Source: Microbacterium sp. AG238
GTDB lineage: Bacteria; Actinomycetota; Actinomycetes; Actinomycetales; Microbacteriaceae
Length of the DNA stretch: 64,000 nucleotides
Assembly: GCF_003610405.1 (NCBI RefSeq)
Contig: NZ_RAQC01000001.1
Coordinates: 1,860,001-1,924,000 of the forward strand
Direction: 5' to 3'
The notes under the pieces were generated by a model that saw only the letters and a list, made by a program, of their open reading frames with translations, was not told the DNA's origin and did no database searches. A program made the position numbers and the translations under genes. Shown here piece after piece: positions 41,947 through 50,275 of the stretch (its first letter is position 1; each line of letters opens with the position of its first letter).

Positions 41947-42534
41947 ATGACCGACATCGCCTGGTCCGCCGGATCGTGGACCAACGAGCCCGCCGCCGCG
42001 ACGCTCGACGGCCACGACCTGCTCGTCACGGCGCACGAGGGAAGCGATGCCTGGCGCGTGACGTCGTACGGGTTCGTGCACGACGACGAGCACGCCCTGC
42101 TCGCGCCGATGGCACAGGGCACCGCGGTCGAGGTCGCGTTCGTGCTCGACTTCTCGGCGCAGTTCGATCAGGCGGGCGTCTTCCTCCGCGTCGACGACGA
42201 GACGTGGATCAAAGCCGGCGTCGAGCACAGCGACGGCACCGACAGCTTGGGCGCGGTCGTGACCCGCGGGATGTCGGACTGGTCGCTCTGCCCCGTCACC
42301 GATTGGGCGGGCCGAGTCGTCACGGTGCGCGCGAGCCGGTCGGGCGACGCCGTCACGATCAGAGCCCGCGTCGACGACGAGGACTGGCGCCTCGTCCGGG
42401 TGACGCCGCTCGACCCGGCGGCGGAGGTCGCTGCCGGACCGTTCTGCTGCGCGCCGACGCGCGCCGGGCTCACGGTTCGATTCGTGTCGTGGCGGAGCGT
42501 GGCTGCCGACCCGTCGCTGCATCCCGACCACTGA
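41947..42534 (+). CDS. DUF1349 (YesU-like, concanavalin-fold) protein
   Basis: 195 residues. Beta-rich with the DUF1349 pattern: AVEVAFVLDFSAQFDQAGVFLRVDDETWIKAGVE (in two pieces), GAVVTRGMSDWS and VTVRASRSGDAVTIRARVDDEDW. Family proteins are carbohydrate-binding-like and often lie near sugar genes, though not here. AGAGGAACCCC before the ATG is a good RBS. Its last 65 nt are overlapped by the convergent membrane gene. Confidence 0.88.
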   Translation: MTDIAWSAGSWTNEPAAATLDGHDLLVTAHEGSDAWRVTSYGFVHDDEHALLAPMAQGTAVEVAFVLDFSAQFDQAGVFLRVDDETWIKAGVEHSDGTDSLGAVVTRGMSDWSLCPVTDWAGRVVTVRASRSGDAVTIRARVDDEDWRLVRVTPLDPAAEVAAGPFCCAPTRAGLTVRFVSWRSVAADPSLHPDH

Positions 42535-43120
42535 GCCGCCGGCGCACCCACCAGTCGATGCCGGCCGCGCCCCACGCCGCGGCGAGCCCGCCGACGATCA
42601 CGATGCCCTGCATCGCCAACGCGTAGCCGCCGCTCGTGACGTTCGCCTCGACCAACCGCGGACCGACGATCGGCGGCACCAGCGCGACGACCATGACGAC
42701 CCATGACAACGGATGCCGCCCCCGCGCGACCACCCAGCCGCCCACGCCGGCGAGCAGCGCGATGAACCCCTGGTTGAGCACGACCGCCCACAGCGGGTCG
42801 AGGTGCGCGAGGTGACCGGCTCCGCGCAGCAGCCCGAACGTCGCCCACAGGAAGAGGGCGACGCAGGCGAGCGTCACCCCGCCGACGCGACGCATCGGCG
42901 AGGTGGGCAGCAGCGCGAACGCAGCGACGAGGGTCGCGACGACGAGAACGAACTGGAACGTGTCGACGTACGGCATGTCGTTCGTGATGGCGCCGGCGTA
43001 GATCTCGGCCTGCACGATCGCCGAGAAGTCCGACGCGACGGCGAGGTACGTCGCGAACGTCGCCGCGACGATCGCCGCCCCGTAGCGGGCACCCCGATCG
43101 AAACGCAGGCCGTCATCCAT
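42470..43120 (-). CDS. Unknown integral membrane protein
   Basis: 216 residues with about six hydrophobic helices: YGAAIVAATFATYLAVASDF, FQFVLVVATLVAAFALL, GVTLACVALFLWATFGLL, QGFIALLAGVGGWVVA, WVVMVVALVPPIVG and ALAMQGIVIVGGLAAAW. Tail is basic and cytosolic. No family recognised. Its 3' end overlaps the DUF1349 gene by 65 nt in convergent orientation, the largest real overlap in the window; both frames are convincing. Confidence 0.82.
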   Translation of the reverse strand: MDDGLRFDRGARYGAAIVAATFATYLAVASDFSAIVQAEIYAGAITNDMPYVDTFQFVLVVATLVAAFALLPTSPMRRVGGVTLACVALFLWATFGLLRGAGHLAHLDPLWAVVLNQGFIALLAGVGGWVVARGRHPLSWVVMVVALVPPIVGPRLVEANVTSGGYALAMQGIVIVGGLAAAWGAAGIDWWVRRRLSGRDAATGRQPRSATTRIEP

Positions 43121-43167
43121 GGGTGTGAGAGTAGCCTGATCGCCGAGCGCCGAGCGAGGGGAGCAGC

Positions 43168-44922
43168 GTGACCGACGCCGATCGCAACGAGACCGACGCC
43201 TCTTGGGCGAGCCGCCGACCGTCGCGTCGCGACTTCCTCCGCCGTGCGGGCCTCGGGGCTGCGGGCCTTGCGGTCGGGGGCTCGGCCGGTGCCGCGGTGA
43301 CGGCGGCGATGACCGCCCATCCGCCCGAGTTCGCGCCCCTCGCCGCGCGGAACGTCGCCGGCTTCGACCACGTCGTGGTGCTCATGTTCGAGAACCGCAG
43401 CTTCGACAACCTCCTCGGCCACCTCTACACGGCCGACGAGAAGAGTGCGGCCGACTTCGACGGCATCCTGCAGGGCGACTACGCCAACACCGCTCCCGAC
43501 GGCACGGTCGTGCCCGCGCACGTCTACACGGGCGCGACCGACCACATCATGCAGCAGCCGCAGCCCGACCCGGGCGAGACCTACCCGCACGTCAACACGC
43601 AGCTGTTCGGGACGATCGACCCGCCCGCCAACGCCGACATCGCCCGCAATGGGCTGCAGCCGCCGTACAACGCGCCCGCCGCGGGGAGCGCGCCGCGCAA
43701 CGACGGGTTCGTGCACGACTACATCGTCAACTACCGCCTCGCGAAGAAGCGCGAGCCCACCGTCGACGAGTACACGACGGCCATGGGCGGCTTCTCGCCC
43801 GAGATGCTGCCGGTGATCTCGACGCTCGCCCGCGAGTTCGCCGTCTACGACCGCTGGTTCGCCGGGGTGCCGTCGCAGACCTTCTGCAACCGCAGCTTCT
43901 TCCATGCCTCCACCTCGCACGGCTACGTCGTCAACCACACCGGCGACAACTACGACAAGTGGATCGACGCGCCCGCGGCGCCGACGATCTTCAACCGCCT
44001 CGAAGACGCCGGCCTGTCGTGGCGTGTCTACTACGACGCGACGCAGCTCGTGTCGCTGACCGGCATGCTCCACGCGCCCGTGCTCGAGCGGTACTGGAAG
44101 ACCAATTTCCGCGTCATGGAGCAGTTCTACGAGGATGCCGCGAACGGCGAGCTGCCCGACTACGCCTTCATCGAGCCGCGCATGGTGTTCAACCACAACG
44201 ACATGCACCCGCCGTGGGGCGCGACCCGCGAGGGCGAGCTCGAGCTGCCCGACGGCAGCCGCATCCGCATCACCAACAGCGCCGACAGCGACGTGCGCGC
44301 CGGCGACAAGCTCGCGCAGGACGTGTACGACGCGATCCGCACGAGCGCGTCGGCATCCGGTTCGAACGCGATGAACACCGCGCTCGTCATCACCTTCGAC
44401 GAGCACGGCGGCACCTTCGACCACGTCGCCCCACCGGCCGCGCCACCGCCCGACGCGAGCGGCCCCGGCGAGATGGGGTTCGCCTTCGACCGCCTCGGTC
44501 TGCGGGTGCCGGCCATCGTGGTGAGCGCGTACACCGCGGCCGGAACCGTGATCCACGACGAGATGCACCACGGCTCGGTGATCAACACGCTGTGTCGTCT
44601 GCACGGGCTGCGGCCGCTCAACGTCCGCGACGAGACCGCGAACCCGATCTTCAACGCGGTCAACCTCACGACGCCGCGTCAGCCCTACACCTGGCCGCAG
44701 CCGCAGTCGCTCTATGCCCCGCCGAACCCCGAGAAGGGGGCGGCGAAGGCCCCCGACGAGAAGCACCACAAGCGGCCGCTCACCCCGCCGGCGCGAGGAC
44801 TGCTCGGGCTGCTGACGTCGCGCTTCGACCCCGGCAGCACCCTGCCCGCGACGTACGGCGAGGCATACGACGCGCTCGTCGAGCACGGCACGGGCCTCTT
44901 CGGCGCGTACAACACCCCCTGA
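43168..44922 (+). CDS. Tat-exported phospholipase C / acid phosphatase-like phosphoesterase
   Basis: 584 residues. A twin-arginine signal (RRDFLRRAG, Arg pair at 20-21) and hydrophobic stretch to about residue 48 direct export in folded form. The phosphoesterase family begins with DHVVVLMFENRSFDNLLGHL (metal site Glu/Asn); NTPC-like STSHGYVVNH and the distal ITFDEHGGTFDHVAPP complete the active site. The family includes bacterial non-specific phospholipases C; exact substrate unknown. GTG start with GAGGGGAGC upstream. Element H follows 14 nt after the stop. Confidence 0.92.
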   Translation: MTDADRNETDASWASRRPSRRDFLRRAGLGAAGLAVGGSAGAAVTAAMTAHPPEFAPLAARNVAGFDHVVVLMFENRSFDNLLGHLYTADEKSAADFDGILQGDYANTAPDGTVVPAHVYTGATDHIMQQPQPDPGETYPHVNTQLFGTIDPPANADIARNGLQPPYNAPAAGSAPRNDGFVHDYIVNYRLAKKREPTVDEYTTAMGGFSPEMLPVISTLAREFAVYDRWFAGVPSQTFCNRSFFHASTSHGYVVNHTGDNYDKWIDAPAAPTIFNRLEDAGLSWRVYYDATQLVSLTGMLHAPVLERYWKTNFRVMEQFYEDAANGELPDYAFIEPRMVFNHNDMHPPWGATREGELELPDGSRIRITNSADSDVRAGDKLAQDVYDAIRTSASASGSNAMNTALVITFDEHGGTFDHVAPPAAPPPDASGPGEMGFAFDRLGLRVPAIVVSAYTAAGTVIHDEMHHGSVINTLCRLHGLRPLNVRDETANPIFNAVNLTTPRQPYTWPQPQSLYAPPNPEKGAAKAPDEKHHKRPLTPPARGLLGLLTSRFDPGSTLPATYGEAYDALVEHGTGLFGAYNTP

Positions 44923-44936
44923 CACACCGGCCCGAG

Positions 44937-45002
44937 CCGTCGAGTCGCCGCAAAGCGCGGATGCCGGACCTCCCGCATCCGCGTTTTCTGGCGACTCGAC
45001 GG
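44937..45002. repeat. Intergenic hairpin element H
   Basis: 66 nt between the phosphoesterase and purL. Perfect 13-bp arms CCGTCGAGTCGCC (44937-44949) and GGCGACTCGACGG (44990-45002), and an inner pair CGCGGATGC..GCATCCGCG. Its right arm covers the place where a -35 hexamer of the purL promoter would be. Confidence 0.85.
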
Positions 45003-45016
45003 TTCTGCGCGCCAAC

Positions 45017-45022
45017 TAGACT
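45017..45022 (+). promoter_or_regulatory. -10 element of purL
   Basis: TAGACT, 38 nt before the GTG. TAGACTGATCGCG differs at one base from the sequence at the same point before purS. GGAG at 45048-45051 is the RBS. Confidence 0.6.
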
Positions 45023-45060
45023 GATCGCGTCCGGCATCCCGAGTCCTGGAGTCCAGCCGC

Positions 45061-47382
45061 GTGAGCACCCCTGTCGCAGATACCGTCGAGAACGCCACCG
45101 CTACTCCGGAGCGTGAGCAGCCCTACGGAGCCCTGGGCCTCAAGCCCGACGAGTACGCCAAGATCCGCGAGATCCTCGGCCGCCGCCCCACCTCGGGTGA
45201 GCTGGCGATGTACTCGGTCATGTGGAGCGAGCACTGCTCCTACAAGTCGAGCAAGAACTACCTGCGCCGCTTCGGCCAGAAGGTCTCCGACGAGATGAAG
45301 ACCCGCCTCATGGTGGGCATGGGCCAGAACGCGGGCGTCGTCGACGTCGGCGAGGGCTGGGCGGTGACCTTCAAGGTCGAGTCGCACAACCACCCGAGCT
45401 ACATCGAGCCGTTCCAGGGCGCCGCGACCGGCGTCGGCGGCATCGTCCGCGACATCATCTCGATGGGCGCGCGGCCCGTCGCCGTCATGGACCAGCTGCG
45501 CTTCGGCGCCATCGACCACCCCGACACCGCGCGCGTGGTGCACGGCGTCGTCAGCGGCATCTCGTTCTACGGCAACTGCCTGGGCCTGCCGAACATCGGC
45601 GGCGAGACGGTCTTCGACTCGGTCTACCAGGGCAACCCGCTCGTGAACGCCCTCGCGGTGGGCGTCATGCGCCACGAGGACATCAAGCTCGCCAACGCCA
45701 CCGGCGCGGGCAACAAGGTCGTGCTGTTCGGCGCCCGCACGGGCGGCGACGGCATCGGCGGCGCATCGATCCTCGCCTCCGACACCTTCGCCGACGGCGG
45801 GCCGACCAAGCGCCCCGCGGTGCAGGTCGGCGACCCGTTCGCCGAGAAGGTGCTCATCGAGTGCTGCCTCGAGCTGTACGCGGGCGAGCTCGTCGAGGCC
45901 ATCCAAGACCTCGGCGCCGCCGGCATCTCGTGCGCCACGAGCGAGCTCGCCGCCAACGGCGGATCGGGCATGCGGGTCGACCTCGAGAACGTGCTGCTGC
46001 GCGACCCCTCGCTCACGCCCGAGGAGATCCTCATGAGCGAGAGCCAGGAGCGGATGATGGCGATCGTCGCCCCCGAGAAGCTCGACGCCTTCCTCGCCGT
46101 GGTCGGCAAGTGGGATGTCGAGACGAGCGTGCTCGGCGAGGTGACCGGCGACGGCCGCCTGCAGATCTTCTGGCACGGCGAGCAGATCGTCGACGTCGAC
46201 CCCTCGACCGTCGCGGTCGACGGCCCGGTCTACGACCGGCCGGTCGCCTACCCGACCTGGATCGACGGGCTGCAGGCCGACTCGGCGGCATCCCTCCCCC
46301 GCGCCACCGACGGCGGCGCCCTGCGCGAGCAGTTCCTGCAGCTCGTGGCGAGCCCGAACCTCGCCGACACGTCGTGGATCACGAACCAGTACGACTATTA
46401 CGTGCTCGGCAACACCGCGCTCAGCTTCCCCGACGACGCCGGAATGATCCGCGTCGACGAGGAGTCGGGCCTGGGCTTCGCGATCGCGACCGACTGCAAC
46501 GGGCGCTACTGCCAGCTCGACCCGTACGCGGGCGCGCAGCTGGCCCTCGCCGAGGCGTACCGCAACGTCGCCGTCACGGGCGCCACCCCGACCGCGGTGA
46601 CCGACTGCCTCAACTTCGGCAGCCCCGAGAACCCCGAGGTCATGTGGCAGTTCGGCCAGGCCGTCGACGGACTCTCCGACGCCTGCCTCGAGCTCGGCGT
46701 GCCGGTCACCGGCGGCAACGTGTCGTTCTACAACCAGACCGGCGACCAGCCGATCTTCCCGACTCCCGTCGTGGGTGTGCTCGGCATCGTCGACGACGTC
46801 GCCCGCCGCATCCCGTCGGGCTGGCAGGATGCCGGCGAGAACATCTACCTGCTCGGCACGACCGCCGAGGAGCTCGACGGCTCGGCCTGGGCCGACACGA
46901 TCCACGGCCACCTCGGCGGGCGTCCCCCGAGAGTCGACCTCGCCGCCGAGAAGCGTCTGGCCGGCCTCATCCAGGCCGCCTCACAGCAGGGCCTCGTCTC
47001 TTCCGCGCACGATCTGTCGACGGGCGGCCTCGGCCAGGCCCTCGCCGAGGCGACCACCCGTTTCGGTGTCGGCGCCCGCGTCTGGCTCAGCGAGATCGTC
47101 GAGCGCGATGGCGTCGACGTGGCGACGGCGCTGTTCAGCGAGTCGACCGGTCGCGTCATCGTCTCGGTCCCGCGCGAGGAGGACGTGAAGTTCCGCGGCC
47201 TCTGCGAGGGCCGCAACTACCCCGTCATCCGTATCGGCGTGACGGATGCCGCCGAGGGTGTCGAGTCCGTGCTCGACATCCAGGGTCTGTTCTCGGTGCC
47301 CGTGGCTGAGATCCGTGCCACGTCGCGCGCGACCCTGCCGGCCGCCTTCGGCGAGATCGTCGACGAGGTGCCGACGTCGTGA
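45061..47382 (+). CDS. purL: Phosphoribosylformylglycinamidine synthase subunit PurL
   Basis: 773 residues, the small-type PurL that works with PurS and PurQ. The N-terminal [15 protein letters not shown] motif, [14 protein letters not shown] (ATP site), [15 protein letters not shown] and the second-half [20 protein letters not shown] are all typical. Starts with GTG. Lies 31 kb from purSQ, but the leader resembles theirs. Downstream, a 52-residue ORF begins 7 nt after the stop. Confidence 0.97.
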   Translation: MSTPVADTVENATATPEREQPYGALGLKPDEYAKIREILGRRPTSGELAMYSVMWSEHCSYKSSKNYLRRFGQKVSDEMKTRLMVGMGQNAGVVDVGEGWAVTFKVESHNHPSYIEPFQGAATGVGGIVRDIISMGARPVAVMDQLRFGAIDHPDTARVVHGVVSGISFYGNCLGLPNIGGETVFDSVYQGNPLVNALAVGVMRHEDIKLANATGAGNKVVLFGARTGGDGIGGASILASDTFADGGPTKRPAVQVGDPFAEKVLIECCLELYAGELVEAIQDLGAAGISCATSELAANGGSGMRVDLENVLLRDPSLTPEEILMSESQERMMAIVAPEKLDAFLAVVGKWDVETSVLGEVTGDGRLQIFWHGEQIVDVDPSTVAVDGPVYDRPVAYPTWIDGLQADSAASLPRATDGGALREQFLQLVASPNLADTSWITNQYDYYVLGNTALSFPDDAGMIRVDEESGLGFAIATDCNGRYCQLDPYAGAQLALAEAYRNVAVTGATPTAVTDCLNFGSPENPEVMWQFGQAVDGLSDACLELGVPVTGGNVSFYNQTGDQPIFPTPVVGVLGIVDDVARRIPSGWQDAGENIYLLGTTAEELDGSAWADTIHGHLGGRPPRVDLAAEKRLAGLIQAASQQGLVSSAHDLSTGGLGQALAEATTRFGVGARVWLSEIVERDGVDVATALFSESTGRVIVSVPREEDVKFRGLCEGRNYPVIRIGVTDAAEGVESVLDIQGLFSVPVAEIRATSRATLPAAFGEIVDEVPTS

Positions 47383-47389
47383 GCGTGTC

Positions 47390-47548
47390 ATGAGCGGGCG
47401 TGACCTGACGCCGCAGGGCGAAGACGACGAGTACGCCGGGTTCGCCCGGGGGCGCTCGCGTCGCATGCGCGTGACCGCGTGGGTCGCGATCATCTCGCTG
47501 ATCGTCGTGGGCGGCGGCTCGACCGTCTTCGCACTGCTCTTCGGCTGA
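47390..47548 (+). CDS. Small single-pass membrane protein after purL
   Basis: 52 residues: a charged cytosolic start (DLTPQGEDDEYAGFARGRSRRMR) and one membrane helix (about residues 29-50, ending VFALLFG). ATG 7 nt after the purL stop, without a strong RBS, so it may depend on purL translation. Comparable small proteins follow purL in some actinobacteria to my recollection. Function unknown. Confidence 0.65.
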   Translation: MSGRDLTPQGEDDEYAGFARGRSRRMRVTAWVAIISLIVVGGGSTVFALLFG

Positions 47549-47606
47549 TACGGCTCAGGGGCGCGCAGAGCGGGTATGCCCGAAGACGCGGGTGCGGCGA
47601 GGTGCG

Positions 47607-47612
47607 TAGGCT
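47607..47612 (+). promoter_or_regulatory. -10 element of the 286-residue unknown gene (leaderless)
   Basis: TAGGCT, 6 nt before GTG 47619. Confidence 0.6.
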
Positions 47613-47618
47613 GAAGGA

Positions 47619-48479
47619 GTGGATCCGATCCTCGCGCTCGCGGCCGAATGGTGGTGGATCGCGCCGGCGGGAGCCAGCGCGGGCGCCCTCGGCTGGGCTG
47701 GCCTGCGCCGCAGACGCCCTTCGCAGCGCCGTCTCGAGCTCGATGCCGCGCAGCTCGACCTCCGCCGCGCACAGCAGGGCGTCACGCACGCCCGCGCGCA
47801 GCTCAAGGTCGCCCGCGCCGAGCTGATGCGCGCACAGGCCGAGAAGGCGACCCCTCGCGCGACGGCGGGCGCGGTTCCGGAAGCACGACGTCGGCTGCAG
47901 GTCGCGGAGCGTCAGGCGCGCGCCGCCGTCGCGGAGCTGAAGGCGCGCCGCGCGGGCGTGCAGGCGGCGCGCGCGATGATGCCGGCATCGCGCAAGGAGA
48001 TCGACCGGATGCCGCTGGCCCGGCTGATGGCCGAGCACGACGCGCTCCTGGCTCGCTGGATGGACTACGAGACCGATGCTGCGAAGGCGATCGGGTTCCC
48101 GATGATGCTCGATGCGCGCTGGCCTCCGATGGATCTCTTCCTCCGCGAGCACCAGCAGGCCTCGTGGCTGCGTCCGGCCTCACGCGATGCGCGCATGGCG
48201 CCGGCCGATTACAGCGCGTACCGCGAGGCGGTCCGTCGGGCGACCCACGCCTTCGATGCCGCTGAGCGCGCCGCCCGGCAGGGCACGCCGCGCGAGCTTC
48301 CCGAGCCCGACGACCGTTCACCCGACTGGGCGGAGGTCGCGCAAGACCTCCTCGACAATGCGCAGCGCGCGATCACGCGCTCGACCGAGATGTGGAACCG
48401 GATGCGGCGCGACCGGCCGTCTCGTCCCGACCGGCCGTCTCGTCCCGACCGGCCCTCTCGTCCCGACCGGCCCGACTGA
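47619..48479 (+). CDS. Unknown membrane-anchored coiled-coil protein with C-terminal repeats
   Basis: 286 residues. N-terminal Trp-rich helix (AAEWWWIAPAGASAGALGW) likely anchors it. Residues about 35-125 are a long Arg/Ala/Gln coiled coil, followed by a conserved block LMAEHDALLARWMDYETDAAKAIGF that recurs in the next gene. The tail is four copies of RPDRPS-like hexa/pentapeptides from a DNA tandem repeat. Leaderless GTG start. Tandem paralogue of the next gene; family not recognised. Confidence 0.8.
   Translation: MDPILALAAEWWWIAPAGASAGALGWAGLRRRRPSQRRLELDAAQLDLRRAQQGVTHARAQLKVARAELMRAQAEKATPRATAGAVPEARRRLQVAERQARAAVAELKARRAGVQAARAMMPASRKEIDRMPLARLMAEHDALLARWMDYETDAAKAIGFPMMLDARWPPMDLFLREHQQASWLRPASRDARMAPADYSAYREAVRRATHAFDAAERAARQGTPRELPEPDDRSPDWAEVAQDLLDNAQRAITRSTEMWNRMRRDRPSRPDRPSRPDRPSRPDRPD
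48412..48475 (+). repeat. 15-bp tandem repeat in coding sequence
   Basis: About four copies of a 15-bp unit CGTCTCGTCCCGACC (with one-base variants) encode repeated Arg-Pro-Asp-Arg-Pro-Ser at the C-terminus of the preceding unknown protein. In frame, so copy-number change would only shorten or lengthen the tail by five residues. Confidence 0.85.
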
Positions 48480-48495
48480 CGCCACCGCGCAGGGC

Positions 48496-48501
48496 TAGCA
48501 T
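48496..48501 (+). promoter_or_regulatory. -10 element of the 244-residue unknown gene (leaderless)
   Basis: TAGCAT, 6 nt before GTG 48508. Confidence 0.6.
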
Positions 48502-48507
48502 GGCGGG

Positions 48508-49242
48508 GTGGATGGATTCTGGCCCGGGCTGTGGGAGTTCGCCGGCAGCTACTGGTGGCTGATCTTCATCATCGGACCCGCCGCCGGCGGCGCGGCGAAG
48601 GCTCTCGAGCAGTCTGCGCGTCGACGGCATAAGCGCCGTCTCGAGATCATCCGAGCGAAGGCCGAAGCGAAGAGCATCATGCGATCGGGCGCGGTCCGCG
48701 CCGGCGACGCGACGCCGGTCGCCGCGGACGACGAACAACTGAGCACCGGCGCTCGCCTGCAACAGCTTTTCGACGCCCATGACGACCTGACGCACCGCTG
48801 GCTCGAGTACGAACTCGACGTCGCGAAGCTCATCGCCTTCCCGGCCATGAGCGACGGGCGACAGCCGCTCACCGCCGCCTTCCTGCGTGCGAAGAAGGTC
48901 GCCGACGGCCTACGACCGCCGACGACGTCAGTCCGCATCGGTGCCGCCGACCTGACGGCCTACCGCGATGCGCTCACCGACGCCGAGGTCGCGTTCGACG
49001 TCGCGGAACGCGATGCCCGCCGTCAGCGCGATCGAGCCTTCAGCGAGCCGGAGCGCCGTCGACTCGACACGGCCAAGCGTCTGCTCAACGTCGCGGTGGA
49101 CGAAGCTGCCACGCCCGCCGAGCGCCGGACGGCGTACGAGCGCGTTCGAGCCGAGCTCGACGGGCTCATCGCGGTGTCGGATGCCGCGATGGAGCGCCTG
49201 GCCGAGAAGGCCGCGCTGCAGCTCCCCCCGACGGCGTCCTGA
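48508..49242 (+). CDS. Unknown membrane-anchored coiled-coil protein, paralogue of the preceding gene
   Basis: 244 residues. N-terminal membrane segment (WEFAGSYWWLIFIIGPAAGG), a short basic helix, then LQQLFDAHDDLTHRWLEYELDVAKLIAFPAM, which aligns with the block of the upstream protein, and a helical C-terminal half rich in Arg/Glu. It lacks the proline-rich tail. Own leaderless promoter although only 28 nt follow the previous stop. Ends 4 nt before a strong bidirectional terminator. Confidence 0.8.
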   Translation: MDGFWPGLWEFAGSYWWLIFIIGPAAGGAAKALEQSARRRHKRRLEIIRAKAEAKSIMRSGAVRAGDATPVAADDEQLSTGARLQQLFDAHDDLTHRWLEYELDVAKLIAFPAMSDGRQPLTAAFLRAKKVADGLRPPTTSVRIGAADLTAYRDALTDAEVAFDVAERDARRQRDRAFSEPERRRLDTAKRLLNVAVDEAATPAERRTAYERVRAELDGLIAVSDAAMERLAEKAALQLPPTAS

Positions 49243-49246
49243 CGCA

Positions 49247-49278
49247 CGAAACCCCCGGGATGGCTCCCGGGGGTTTCG
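49247..49278. terminator. Bidirectional terminator
   Basis: Perfect 14-bp stem CGAAACCCCCGGGA / TCCCGGGGGTTTCG with a 4-nt loop between two convergent genes. The A-rich foot on one side and T-rich foot on the other supply short T-tracts in both directions. This is the clearest conventional terminator in the window. Confidence 0.93.
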
Positions 49279-49292
49279 TCTCCGTCAGGGGG

Positions 49293-50204
49293 TCAGCTGG
49301 TCTGCAGGCCGTCGACCTGGCTGCCGTACTCCTCGAGCCAAGCGGTGATCGCCTCGGCTTCCTTGCCCTCGCCATACTGGTTGACGACCATGTCCTCGAG
49401 CGCGGCGTACTGCTCGTCGTCCAGCTTGATCTTGCCGATCAGCTCGGCCGCCTCGGGGTGCTCGTCGGCGAAGCCGGACGTCGCGAGGAAGTGCAGTGCC
49501 TCGGTGTCGCCCATCGCGCCGCGCGGGTCTTCGAGGTCCTTGAGGCCGTAGCGCTCGTTGGCCCAGAACGGACGCCACGACGTCACGACGATGTCGCGCT
49601 GCGCGGCGATCGCCGTGTCGAGCTCGGTGAGCATCGCGGCGGTCGACGAGGTGACGAGCTCGTACGTGCCGTCGAGGCCGTACTCGGGGATCATCGACTC
49701 CTGCGTCTGCTTCGTGAGGCCCGCGCCCGGCTCGATGCCGTAGATCTGGCCGCCGAAGCGGTCGGCGTTGGCGGCGAGGTCTTCGATCGAGGTGATGTCG
49801 ACGTACTCGGGCACCGCGATCGTGAGCTTGGCGTTGTCGTAGTAGGCGCCGAGGTCGTCGATCTGGTCGCCGTAGCGCTCCATGTACGAGGCGTGGGTCA
49901 GTTCGGGCCATGCCGACGGGTAGATGTCGACGTCACCCTGCGCGAGACCGGCGTAGAGCGGCCCCGCCTCGGTGAGCTCCTGCATCTCGACGGTGTAGCC
50001 GAGCTGCTCGAGCTGGTTCTCGAGCAGGTATGCGGTGCTGAGGCCGTCGGTCCACGAGGGCAGGTAGCCCAGCGTGATGGTGCCCTTGCTGTCGCCGTTC
50101 TCGCCAGAGCCGCCTTCGGCCTGGTTACCGCTCGCGCATCCGGCGAGGGCGAGGGATGCCGCGGCGCCGAGCGCCACGATCCCGGTGAGGTGTCGCTTGT
50201 TCAT
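49293..50204 (-). CDS. Glycine betaine/choline-binding lipoprotein of ABC importer
   Basis: 303 residues, OpuAC/ProX family. Lipobox LAGC with Cys about 23. The mature domain starts ITLGYLPSWTDGLSTAYLLENQLEQLGY, the usual OpuAC opening, with aromatic residues (WTDG, YPSAWPE, SWRPFWANERY) that could form the box for quaternary ammonium groups. Good RBS GGAAGG six bases before the ATG. Last gene of a three-gene minus-strand operon; ligand not certain between betaine, choline and proline betaine. Confidence 0.92.
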   Translation of the reverse strand: MNKRHLTGIVALGAAASLALAGCASGNQAEGGSGENGDSKGTITLGYLPSWTDGLSTAYLLENQLEQLGYTVEMQELTEAGPLYAGLAQGDVDIYPSAWPELTHASYMERYGDQIDDLGAYYDNAKLTIAVPEYVDITSIEDLAANADRFGGQIYGIEPGAGLTKQTQESMIPEYGLDGTYELVTSSTAAMLTELDTAIAAQRDIVVTSWRPFWANERYGLKDLEDPRGAMGDTEALHFLATSGFADEHPEAAELIGKIKLDDEQYAALEDMVVNQYGEGKEAEAITAWLEEYGSQVDGLQTS

Positions 50205-50275
50205 CGTGTGCCTTCCGTATGGATTCATTCGTTCCGTATGGGTGGTGCAGGGGGATACGTTCGGGATGCCGCGGC

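Noticed and set aside
1235..45002. Hairpin elements as integron attC sites
   Set aside because: Some begin with AAC and end with GTT, but the required RYYYAAC/GTTRRRY core sites are absent, no integrase is present and the genes between them are chromosomal.
1235..45002. Hairpin elements as ordinary intrinsic terminators
   Set aside because: No T-tract on either side, lengths of 66-84 nt with double palindromes, and one lies between divergent starts; the true terminator at 49247-49278 looks quite different.
42874..45015. 713-codon minus-strand frame opposite the phosphoesterase
   Set aside because: Shadow frame; the plus strand carries Tat signal and active-site motifs.
48412..48475. Short tandem repeat as a CRISPR-like array
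   Set aside because: Continuous 15-bp units without spacers, in frame in a coding sequence.
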